From positions 1 to 15,412 of the forward strand of contig CBDUPF010000065.1 of assembly GCA_965369035.1 (NCBI GenBank): a DNA stretch of 15,412 nucleotides. Direction: 5' to 3'. Below are positions 8,023 through 14,943 of this stretch, in pieces (within the stretch, counting starts at the first letter, position 1; each line of letters starts with the position of its first letter). The DNA is from Aliishimia sp965369035. GTDB taxonomy: Bacteria > Pseudomonadota > Alphaproteobacteria > Rhodobacterales > Rhodobacteraceae. A model generated the notes under the pieces. That model saw only the letters and a list, made by a program, of their open reading frames with translations. It searched no databases and was not told where the DNA came from. Both the position numbers and the translations under genes were made by a program.

Positions 8023-8056
8023 GCCCCCGCGCGTTGCGTCCGCGTGTTTCGGGGGC
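8023..8056 (-). promoter_or_regulatory. stem-loop that would cover the proC ribosome binding site
   Basis: In the 42-base gap between the YbjN stop and the proC start there is a perfect 7-bp inverted repeat (GCCCCCG and CGGGGGC) with a 20-base loop. Read on the minus strand, the 3' arm is the G-rich Shine-Dalgarno region three bases before the proC ATG. When folded it would hide that site; alternatively it is a weak attenuator. No T-run follows. Only the inverted repeat is observed; function is inferred. Confidence 0.35.
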
Positions 8057-8061
8057 CGAGG

Positions 8062-8562
8062 TTATGCGCGCCCGTACGCCTCTGCAATGGCAACCTGTAT
8101 CGCTTCGCGCGGGGTCTTGTCGCCCCAGATCAGAAGCTGCAGCGCGGGGTAGTAGCGCTCGGCCGAGATCACCGCGGCGCCGATCATCGTGTCGATCTGC
8201 TCCGGACCCGCGATCTGACCGCCCGCAAGCACCAGCCCGTAGCGGTAGACCATCAGCTTCTGCTCCGGCCAGAAGGTAAACGACCCCGCCCAGCACTTGT
8301 CGTTGATCTCGTTCAGGAGCGCATAGAGGTCGGGCAGCCGGTCTTCGGGCGGTTCGAGTTCGAAGGTGCAGACCATGCGCAGCGTCTCGTCATAGCCCGA
8401 CCAGGCCAACGTGATCGAATAGGTGCGCCACTGCCCCTCCACGGCCATCGCGATCTGGTCGTCCGCAATCCGGTCGAAATCCCAGTCGTGATGCGCGGCC
8501 AGGTTTTCGACAATGTCGATGGGGTGAATTTCGTCTTCCAGATTGTACTCGGAAAGGGCCAT
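8062..8562 (-). CDS. YbjN-domain protein
   Basis: This 166-residue soluble protein has the YbjN fold, seen in type III secretion chaperone-like and stress-linked proteins. It has no enzymatic motif. The recognised pattern is an acidic N-terminus (LEDEIHPIDIVENLA), a beta strand pair around WRTYSITLAWSGYDETLRM, then FELEPPEDRLPDLYALLNEI and INDKCWAGSFTFWPEQKLMV, ending in a helix with the alphaproteobacterial tail YGRA. The start ATG is preceded by GAGGTGG on the minus strand. It is the first gene of the run that continues into proC, csaA and the dehydrogenase. I recall a YbjN gene beside proC in many Rhodobacteraceae; its function there is not known. Confidence 0.88.
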   Translation of the reverse strand: MALSEYNLEDEIHPIDIVENLAAHHDWDFDRIADDQIAMAVEGQWRTYSITLAWSGYDETLRMVCTFELEPPEDRLPDLYALLNEINDKCWAGSFTFWPEQKLMVYRYGLVLAGGQIAGPEQIDTMIGAAVISAERYYPALQLLIWGDKTPREAIQVAIAEAYGRA

Positions 8563-8878
8563 GGTGCCACCTCATTTTCGCCGAAGCGACCTTGGGGCTA
8601 CAGCGCCCCCGGACGCTTGGTGCCTGCTCGATACCGGGCCGAAGCGTTTCTCCGTGCCCTTGGGTTCATGGTGAGGTAGTGAGGGCTGGCTGGCAACCCC
8701 CTTATTTGGTGGAGAGCCCAATAAGTTGTGGACGGAGGCGATCTCCGCGCAATTTATGTCCCGCCGGCCACTCAACACACACGGGAATACGGTCCCGGGA
8801 CAGACAGGCGAATGTCAGGAGTTTCCACCCGAGGTTCAGGGACTCGACGGGCCACGGATGCAAGGGAACCCGCTGCGA
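8563..8878. other. non-coding gap between the YbjN and DUF3307 genes, with palindromes
   Basis: I find no credible gene in these 316 bases; the short open frames (for example minus 8572-8778) lack family resemblance, codon bias and ribosome sites. The stretch should hold the promoter of the ybjN-proC run, but no convincing -35/-10 pair is visible. It does hold a 5-bp GC hairpin at 8594-8609 (GGGGC, loop TACAGC, GCCCC) in the YbjN leader, an AT-rich inverted repeat at 8701-8725, and a 10-base palindrome GTCCCGGGAC at 8792-8801. It appears less G+C-rich than the flanking genes around 8700-8780. Confidence 0.6.
8701..8725. repeat. AT-rich imperfect inverted repeat
   Basis: CTTATTTGG and CCCAATAAG form 9-base arms with one mismatch around a 7-base spacer (TGGAGAG). 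It stands out as AT-rich in GC-rich surroundings and lies about 140-160 bases upstream of the YbjN start. It could be a regulator binding site for that operon. No known regulator consensus is claimed. Confidence 0.4.
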
Positions 8879-9250
8879 TCAGGCAACGATCCAGACCATG
8901 AAGACATAGGTCAACTGGTGCAGGAACTGATCGAAACCGAAGGCGCGCCAGTAGCCCGCATCGTTCGGGCCGTGCCCGGACATGTTCGACCATGCCCCCT
9001 TGGCGAAGTCGATGTGGTAATGCACCAGCCATTCGGCCAGCAATACGGACGCCAGAAGTCCGATCGGCACGCTCAGCAGCAAGAGCGCGATCCCGGAGCC
9101 GGCAACATGCACCAGGCAATGAATCGCCCGGCCCTTGTGCACATACTTCCCGCGATTGATCAGCATGATCGGCGTCTGCAGGAAATAGTCCGCGAGCAGG
9201 TGCTTGGCTTCAAGCAGAACGAGCAGGATCAGGGCCGAATTCAAGTCCAA
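8879..9250 (-). CDS. DUF3307-family membrane protein
   Basis: This 123-residue hydrophobic protein with about three to four membrane segments matches DUF3307. Its conserved histidine/aspartate pattern is present: KHLLADYFLQTP near the N-terminus (residues 16-27), HCLVHV (44-49), and EWLVHYHIDFAKG (73-85), with a final FDQFLHQLTYVF segment (105-116). The function of the family is unknown; some members lie beside SatD or transcriptional regulators. The start appears to be TTG at 9250, with GGGAG seven bases upstream, because no ATG or GTG occurs before the conserved region. It stands alone, divergent from the ABC-like gene at 9401, with 150 bases shared between them. Confidence 0.85.
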   Translation of the reverse strand: MDLNSALILLVLLEAKHLLADYFLQTPIMLINRGKYVHKGRAIHCLVHVAGSGIALLLLSVPIGLLASVLLAEWLVHYHIDFAKGAWSNMSGHGPNDAGYWRAFGFDQFLHQLTYVFMVWIVA

Positions 9251-9278
9251 GGTGATCTCCCTGCTGTCTTAGTGGCCC

Positions 9279-9302
9279 TTGATCGAAGGAAAATCAATTG
9301 AT
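9279..9302. promoter_or_regulatory. three TTGAT half-sites in a divergent intergenic region
   Basis: TTGAT (9279-9283), nine bases, ATCAA (9293-9297) and TTGAT (9298-9302) form an inverted repeat followed directly by a second one; the last ten bases, ATCAATTGAT, are a perfect palindrome. The site lies between the DUF3307 gene and the ABC-like gene, where an operator for either would sit. The half-site equals that of FNR-type regulators, but the spacing of nine (or zero) is not the four bases of a normal FNR box. Confidence 0.4.
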
Positions 9303-9389
9303 CCAGCCACTTTGCCTGATAGGCTCCGAAGGCCGGACAGATTTCAAGAGGCAATACGCCGTTTCGGCGCTGGGGACACGGAAACACTC

Positions 9390-9395
9390 GAGGGA
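9390..9395 (+). promoter_or_regulatory. ribosome binding site supporting a rare ATC/ATT start
   Basis: GAGGGA lies 5 bases before ATC (9401) and 2 bases before ATT (9398), in frame with the ABC-like gene. The same frame has no ATG, GTG or TTG between its upstream stop (TAG at 9320-9322) and ATG 9476, so this site decides the start. Confidence 0.5.
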
Positions 9396-9400
9396 CCATT

Positions 9401-12400
9401 ATCGAACGCTCCCTTTTCACATTCATCTGGAAGTATTCCAAGCGAGACCAGGTCGTCCTGCTGATCGTCACGCTGATGCTGTTCCCGTTATTGTATCTGA
9501 CGCTGGAGCTACCGAAACAGATTATCAACGGGGCCATAGACAGTGATGTGAGCAACATCACTGTTTTCGGCATGACGTTCAGTCAAGTCGAGTACCTCAT
9601 GGTGCTGAGCACCGGGTTCCTGGTCGCGGTCCTGGCCCACGGGCTGCTCAAGATGCGGATCAACACGATGAAGGGCGTGCTGGCCGAGCGACTTCTGCGC
9701 CGGTTCCGCTACACCCTGATCTCGCGCATCCTGCGCTTTCCCCAACCCTACTTCGAACGCACGAGTCAGGGCGAGATCGTGTCGATGATCACCGCCGAAA
9801 GCGAGCCCATGGGCGGGCTGATGGGCGACGCGCTGGCGCAGCCGGTGCTGCAGGCGGGTCAGATGCTGACCATCCTCGGCTTTCTCTTCGCGCAATCCTA
9901 TGCCTTCGGGCTGGCGGCCTGCGCGCTCATCCCGCTGCAGGCCTGGCTGATCCCGAAACTGCAGCGCCAGGTCAACATGCTCAACCGCAAGCGCGTGATC
10001 GAGGTGCGGGCGCTGGCCGCGGAGATCGGCGAAGGTGCGGCCGGGGCCAGCACGCTGCGCACCAATGCCGGCTGGCGCTACAGGATGGCGATGATCACGG
10101 ACCGGTTGGGCAGGCTCTTCCAGATCCGGTTCGAGATCTACCAGAAGAAATTCTTCATGAAGTTCCTGAACAACTTCATCACCCAGCTCACGCCCTTCCT
10201 GTTCTATTCGATCGGCGGCTACCTGGTGATCCGCGGCAACATCAGCCTTGGCGCGCTGGTGGCGGCTCTGGCGGCCTACAAGGACCTGTCCTCGCCCTGG
10301 AAGGAACTGCTGGCCTTCTACAACCAGTCCGCCGACATGACGCTGAGATGGGACACGATCACCGAGCGTTTCGCCCCGTCCGGAATGGTGGACGAACGCC
10401 TGATGACGGAGGAGCCCGAAGAGATCCCGCGACTGACCGGCGACATCGCGCTCAGCAACGTGACGGTACGGGACGCGGACGGCATCAACGTGCTGGACAA
10501 TATCGACCTCGTTCTGCCGGGCGGCGGAATGATCGGCGTCACGGCGCCGAACGACGAGGACCGCCGCGCGTTCTGCGAAGTGGTCACGCGCGAACTGTCG
10601 CCGAATGCCGGCACTGTCTTTATCGGCGGCACGAACCTGGCGGGACTGCACCAGATCACGCTCGCGACGCGGATCGGCCACGCCAATTCGCGCCCCGTGC
10701 TGTTCCAGGGCAGCTATGGCGACAATGTCCTCATGCCGATCCGGTACCGGCCCATGGGTGGCGAGGGCGAAGAGGTCGATGTGGAGGAGGCCGCGCGCTC
10801 CGGCAACAGCGCGGATCTGCTGAGCGCGGACTGGATCGACCCCGCGCGAGGGGAGGCCGACAGCGCCGAGGAACTGCGCGACTACTGGTGCGGGCTGGTC
10901 GAACGCATCGGCGGGTCCCAAGCCCTGATGCGGCGCGCATTGGACCAGAAGCCCGACGTCGACCGCTACGCCGACCTGATGGAAACGGTCATCGGCCTGC
11001 GCGGTCGCGTGGCCGCGGCGCTGGAGGAAGCCGGACTCGACAGGTATGTGTTCCGCTTCGACCCCGACGAGTATTGCCCGGCGCTGCCCGTGGTGCAGAA
11101 CCTGCTGTTCGCCACACCCCGGACGGTGCTGCCGCCCAATCTCCTGGTCGAGCGTCCCGACTACCTCGCGTTGCTCCAGGGCCTGCATCTCGGGGACGAT
11201 CTCGCGGATCTGGCGGTGGGGATCATGGACGGCCTGCGCCAGATCTTCGGGACCGGCGGCACCGACCACCCGCTGTTCCTCAAGACCGGGCTCGATCCGG
11301 AGCTCTACGAAACGGTTCTGGAGACGATGGAGGATCTGCGCGCGGGTAAACCGCTCGACGACCGGGCGCAAGCGCTGTTGCTGAGCGTTCCGTCCTCGAT
11401 CAGTGCCGAACAGGTCGGACCGGCCTTCCCCGACCGGATCCGCGAGCGCATCCTCGACCTGCGCGCGCAGCATGGCGCCGCGCTGCGCGAGCGGATGTCG
11501 GACCTGTTCTCGCCAATCGAACCGGACGGCCCGCTGCAAGGATTGAGCGTTCTGGAAAACGTGCTCTACGGCAAGCTCTCCGAAGAGGCCGGGCCGCGCG
11601 GAGAGGACGTGCGCCGCACCATCGCCCATGTGCTGGGCGAGGAAGGCGTGTCGCACCAGGTGCTGCGGCTGGTATTCGACGTGCCCATCGCGCTCGGCGG
11701 GGCCAATCTTCCGGCCGCCTTCGCCGAACCCCTGGCGGTGAGCCGTGCCGTCATCAAGCGGCCGGACATCGTCCTGCTCGACCGGCCGATGGCCAGCTTC
11801 CCTCCGGAGACGCGGGTCACGATGATCGAAACCCTGCGCAGCGAACTTCCTGCCGCGACGATCATCTACCTCTCGCCGGAGCCCGAGGAGGACATCGTCT
11901 GGGACATGACACTGGAACTGAGCCAGGGCCGCGTCATCGGGGCGGCGACCCAGGCCGCACTGGCCGATGACAGCGATGTCGCCGCCGACCTGGCGCGCAA
12001 GGTTCAGGCGCTGGAACAGACGGCGTTGTTTTCCGGCCTCGACCGCAAGCAACTGCGTCTGCTGGCCTTCGGCGCGCGCTGGTACCGGGCGCCTGCGGGG
12101 CAGTACGTGTTCCACAAGAACGACCCGCCCGACAGCGGTGCCTTCATGATGATCGAGGGAGAGGCCGACCTCTTGCTGCCCCGGCCGGATGGCGAGGACA
12201 AGGTGATAACGACCGTCGGCACAGGGACGCTGGTGGGAGAGTTGGGGCTGATCCGCAAGGAGCCCCGCGCGCTCGACATGCGGGCCAAGACCGACATCCT
12301 CTGCCTTCGGCTCGGCGTGGAGGAGTTCATGGCCGTCGTGGAGAACGACGCGGCCACCGCCTTCAAGCTGCTGCAGGTCGTCGCAGGCTATGTGAAGACC

Positions 12401-12403
12401 TGA
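9401..12403 (+). CDS. ABC-exporter-like membrane protein with degenerate ATPase domain and cyclic-nucleotide-binding domain
   Basis: From ATC 9401 this is about 1000 residues. Residues 1-335 form an exporter-type six-helix membrane domain, including 'FPQPYFERTSQGEIVSMITA' (about 113-132), typical of ABC exporters. Residues 345-845 resemble a nucleotide-binding domain, but every ATPase motif is lost: the Walker A position reads GVTAPNDEDRR (379-389) with no GK(S/T); the signature is missing (LGGANLPAAFAEP, 765-777); Walker B is DIVLLDRP, with Arg795 for the catalytic Glu; and the switch His is replaced (YLSPE, Ser825). About 300 extra residues separate the Q-loop (PVLFQGS) from the signature region. 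Residues 866-1000 are a cyclic-nucleotide-binding domain that keeps GEL (946-948) and Arg956 of the phosphate cassette. ATG 9476 would cut off membrane helix 1 and 'ERSLFTFIWKYSKRDQ'. It is probably a sensor or scaffold, not a pump. Confidence 0.85.
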   Translation: MERSLFTFIWKYSKRDQVVLLIVTLMLFPLLYLTLELPKQIINGAIDSDVSNITVFGMTFSQVEYLMVLSTGFLVAVLAHGLLKMRINTMKGVLAERLLRRFRYTLISRILRFPQPYFERTSQGEIVSMITAESEPMGGLMGDALAQPVLQAGQMLTILGFLFAQSYAFGLAACALIPLQAWLIPKLQRQVNMLNRKRVIEVRALAAEIGEGAAGASTLRTNAGWRYRMAMITDRLGRLFQIRFEIYQKKFFMKFLNNFITQLTPFLFYSIGGYLVIRGNISLGALVAALAAYKDLSSPWKELLAFYNQSADMTLRWDTITERFAPSGMVDERLMTEEPEEIPRLTGDIALSNVTVRDADGINVLDNIDLVLPGGGMIGVTAPNDEDRRAFCEVVTRELSPNAGTVFIGGTNLAGLHQITLATRIGHANSRPVLFQGSYGDNVLMPIRYRPMGGEGEEVDVEEAARSGNSADLLSADWIDPARGEADSAEELRDYWCGLVERIGGSQALMRRALDQKPDVDRYADLMETVIGLRGRVAAALEEAGLDRYVFRFDPDEYCPALPVVQNLLFATPRTVLPPNLLVERPDYLALLQGLHLGDDLADLAVGIMDGLRQIFGTGGTDHPLFLKTGLDPELYETVLETMEDLRAGKPLDDRAQALLLSVPSSISAEQVGPAFPDRIRERILDLRAQHGAALRERMSDLFSPIEPDGPLQGLSVLENVLYGKLSEEAGPRGEDVRRTIAHVLGEEGVSHQVLRLVFDVPIALGGANLPAAFAEPLAVSRAVIKRPDIVLLDRPMASFPPETRVTMIETLRSELPAATIIYLSPEPEEDIVWDMTLELSQGRVIGAATQAALADDSDVAADLARKVQALEQTALFSGLDRKQLRLLAFGARWYRAPAGQYVFHKNDPPDSGAFMMIEGEADLLLPRPDGEDKVITTVGTGTLVGELGLIRKEPRALDMRAKTDILCLRLGVEEFMAVVENDAATAFKLLQVVAGYVKT

Positions 12404-12418
12404 GGCCCCTGCCCGCCG

Positions 12419-14881
12419 TCAATCGCCGTGGTGACGGTCACGAAAGTGACGCAGCACGTCCTTGATCTCCGCGACCGTGTAGGGCTTGCTCAGCACCGGG
12501 AGCGGCGGAAACTCGTTGAGCATGTCCTCGTTGGCCCCATAGCCGGTCGCCAGCACGGCGGGAATGCCGTCAATCCAGAGTTGCTCCGCCACCGGCAGCG
12601 ACGTTTCGCTGCCAAGATTGACGTCCAGAAGGGCAAAGGTCACGTCCCCCTTGTCCAGCGCGTCGAGCGCCGCGTCGACCGAATTGCAGGAATAGACCTC
12701 GCTGGCCCCGGCGGTTCGCAAAAGCTCCTCGGATTCGATGGCGATGATCAGGCTGTCGTCCAGGATCAGCGCCGCACCGTCGATGGAGATATCGTCCAGC
12801 GCCCCGGCATCTTGCGGCGGGGTCAGCGGATCGAGTTCCTCGTGCGGCCGGATCCGCGTGAAATGGCCGGGCGGCAGGGAGAAGACCGCGATAAGCCCGT
12901 TGGCCGTGAAGTCGAGCTTCGCCGTGCCCCGCAACTCGTATGGCACCGACTGCTCGATCAGCGTCAGACCGTAGCCCGGATGTTCGGGGCGACGCGTATG
13001 CGGCCCGCCGGTCTCTGTCCAGACAAGCTGGGCGAGGCCGTTTTCCGCAAGCGTCGTGGCGACATCGATCTGGCCGGAAGGCGTTCTCAGCGCGCCATGC
13101 TTGCGGGCATTGCTCGTCAGTTCGTGCAAGACCAGCGCCATCGTGGAAAAGGCGGTCGGCGACAGGTCGATCTGGTCGCCGACAATCCGCACCACGGGGC
13201 CGGCGCCATTGACGTAAGGCCCCAGTTCGCGCTCCAGCAGGACGTTCAGCGCCACGCGACCCCAATCGTGATCCGTCAGGTCGTCATTCGCGCGGGCCAG
13301 CGCGACGATGCGTGCCTCCAGTACGCTGGCGAATTCCTCGACCGACCGACGGTCCGCCGGACGCTGACCGACGAAGCCCTGGATCACGTTCAGCATGTTG
13401 CGCATGCGGTGGTTGAGTTCCGCGATCAGCACCCCTTGCCGCTCCTGCGCGCGCAGACGCGCCTCGCGCGTCGTCTCCGTCAGGTTCAAACGCACCTCGA
13501 TCAGGGCGCCGCGCAGCGCGTTCGCGGCGTCGACCTCCCAGCCTTCCCAGCTGCGCACGCGGTCCTGGCCGCGGTCGGGGTCGGCCGACAGGCTGCGGAA
13601 GAACAGCAGGAAGTCGTGAGACGTGGACGACAGCGGCAGAACCATCACCGCCGTGCTCGCGGGTTCCAGCCCGCGGGGGAAGTAGGACAGGTCGCTGATC
13701 CGGTCGATCGGGAACGCGTCGCGCTCCGCCCGTTCGTGCAGGATGGCGTAGAACCCCTCGAATTCGTCGCGGGGCACCGAAAGGCCCGCACTCTCGAACC
13801 GGCCTTGATGCCACAGAACCCAACCGTCATGAGGAAGCAGTGCGGCAATGTCGTCCTGAACCTCGCCCAGTGCGGCGGCGAGGTCGGCACCCTCCGCCAC
13901 GATGCTCGCCAGCCGGTCGCGCAGTTGCGGTGCGTGCGTCCTTGCGTTGTCGGCCAGGCGTTGTTGCACCCGCCGGATCCCGTCGCCGAAAAGCTCGGCG
14001 AACTGCATGAGCGCGCTGCGATCTCCCACCGAGGGCGACCTGGGGGAGCCGTGATGACAGAGGATCGCCCCCCAGAGCTCGCCATTGGTCCGGACCGGTA
14101 TGGTCATCGCCGCCCTTATCCGTTCGCGGTTCAGCGCCTGTGCATGGGCCAACGAGGGAGCCGCGTTGCCGAGTGCCCGGCCATCGGAGCGCAGCGGCGC
14201 TTCGGCCGGCAGAAGCTCACTACCTTCGCCGGCGCTCGATACGTCCCGCACGAGGTGCAGCCCGGTGTGGAAATCGTCGGCCACGGCCTGGAGCAGCGCG
14301 TGACCGGGCGCGCCGGAAAGAGGGTGATTGACTTCACACGCCAGCGCCGAAGCCAGTCCCGACCGACCGGTCCGATGAACCGACACGCGGTCGAAACCGG
14401 TCAGGGTTTCGAGTGCGCGCACGGCTTCCTCTACCGCGGCGGTCATGTCCGGCGCCTCCGCGATCCGGCGGGCAAGCCTGCGAAGCTGTTCGCTCTCCGT
14501 CGCAAGGCCAGGCTCTCCGGCCGGTTCGATCTCGAAACAGACATCGGTGCCGGTGCGTGTCGCGGTCACGTCCATCGCCGCACCGCCGTCGGCCAGAGGG
14601 CAGCCGAGAATGTGACCCACGGGATCGACGGTGGAGAGAGCCTGAACCTGTGCGCGCAGCGCATGAGCGGCGTCGTCCTGGAACACACCGCCCAGTGTCC
14701 TGCCCAGCAGGTCCCGGGCCGACCGGCCCAGCACGTCGTCACAATTGTCCGATGCAGCCTGGATGGTCCAGTCTTCGTCGACAACAATCGCACACGCGTG
14801 GATCAAGGTGGCGGCAGGCGACCCTTCGGCGCCGTTTTTACTGTCGTGGCGGTTCGCGAACACACCAGTGCTGTCGCCCAT
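12419..14881 (-). CDS. Phytochrome-like HWE hybrid histidine kinase lacking bilin-attachment residues
   Basis: This protein of about 820 residues has the layout PAS (about 23-115), GAF (130-303), PHY (310-468), HWE kinase (483-673) and receiver (701-813), like Agp2-type bacteriophytochromes. Kinase features: phosphorylated H491 in ELNHRMRN, N-box VLHELTSNARKHGAL (His586) and WTETGGP (Trp621, Glu623), which define the HWE class. Receiver features: Asp708-709, phospho-acceptor Asp753 in LLDVNLG, Thr779 and Lys799. In the GAF domain LCHHGSPR (274-281) and His246 are kept, but the PASDIP motif is absent, and no Cys occupies the N-terminal attachment site. A start at 14992 would add 37 residues, but those codons are poorly G/C-biased (20 of 36 third positions) and include AGA, AGG and CTA. 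ATG 14881 has GGAGAGGA eight bases upstream. The stop faces the ABC-like gene 15 bases away. Confidence 0.87.
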   Translation of the reverse strand: MGDSTGVFANRHDSKNGAEGSPAATLIHACAIVVDEDWTIQAASDNCDDVLGRSARDLLGRTLGGVFQDDAAHALRAQVQALSTVDPVGHILGCPLADGGAAMDVTATRTGTDVCFEIEPAGEPGLATESEQLRRLARRIAEAPDMTAAVEEAVRALETLTGFDRVSVHRTGRSGLASALACEVNHPLSGAPGHALLQAVADDFHTGLHLVRDVSSAGEGSELLPAEAPLRSDGRALGNAAPSLAHAQALNRERIRAAMTIPVRTNGELWGAILCHHGSPRSPSVGDRSALMQFAELFGDGIRRVQQRLADNARTHAPQLRDRLASIVAEGADLAAALGEVQDDIAALLPHDGWVLWHQGRFESAGLSVPRDEFEGFYAILHERAERDAFPIDRISDLSYFPRGLEPASTAVMVLPLSSTSHDFLLFFRSLSADPDRGQDRVRSWEGWEVDAANALRGALIEVRLNLTETTREARLRAQERQGVLIAELNHRMRNMLNVIQGFVGQRPADRRSVEEFASVLEARIVALARANDDLTDHDWGRVALNVLLERELGPYVNGAGPVVRIVGDQIDLSPTAFSTMALVLHELTSNARKHGALRTPSGQIDVATTLAENGLAQLVWTETGGPHTRRPEHPGYGLTLIEQSVPYELRGTAKLDFTANGLIAVFSLPPGHFTRIRPHEELDPLTPPQDAGALDDISIDGAALILDDSLIIAIESEELLRTAGASEVYSCNSVDAALDALDKGDVTFALLDVNLGSETSLPVAEQLWIDGIPAVLATGYGANEDMLNEFPPLPVLSKPYTVAEIKDVLRHFRDRHHGD

Positions 14882-14889
14882 GCCGAGCG

Positions 14890-14897
14890 TCCTCTCC
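14890..14897 (-). promoter_or_regulatory. ribosome binding site for the phytochrome-like kinase
   Basis: Read on the minus strand, GGAGAGGA stands eight bases before ATG 14881. It is a much better site than the GAGG three bases before the alternative ATG at 14992, and so supports the shorter protein. Confidence 0.5.
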
Positions 14898-14914
14898 GCG
14901 TTGCCACCCACTTC

Positions 14915-14943
14915 TGGATAGCCGACCCGTCTCGCCGGTTCAA
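14915..14943 (-). promoter_or_regulatory. possible weak promoter for the phytochrome-like kinase
   Basis: On the minus strand TTGAAC and TATCCA are 17 bases apart, in a locally AT-richer patch ahead of the start at 14881. The -35 element fits the housekeeping consensus at four of six positions and the -10 element at three, so this is only a suggestion. Read-through from the LivF-like gene is the alternative. Confidence 0.2.

Noticed and set aside
8592..8909. Small plus-strand open frame of 105 codons in the non-coding gap
   Set aside because: No ribosome site, mixed codon use and a Cys/Arg-rich sequence without resemblance to a protein family; it also runs into the DUF3307 gene on the other strand.
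9279..9302. FNR box
   Set aside because: The half-sites match, but a true FNR site needs TTGAT, four bases, ATCAA. Here the spacings are nine and zero, so it is reported only as an uncharacterised inverted repeat.
9509..12115. An 868-codon minus-strand frame opposite the ABC-like gene
   Set aside because: Composition is that of an antisense shadow, with no recognisable domain. The plus frame has membrane, ABC-like and cyclic-nucleotide-binding segments in order.
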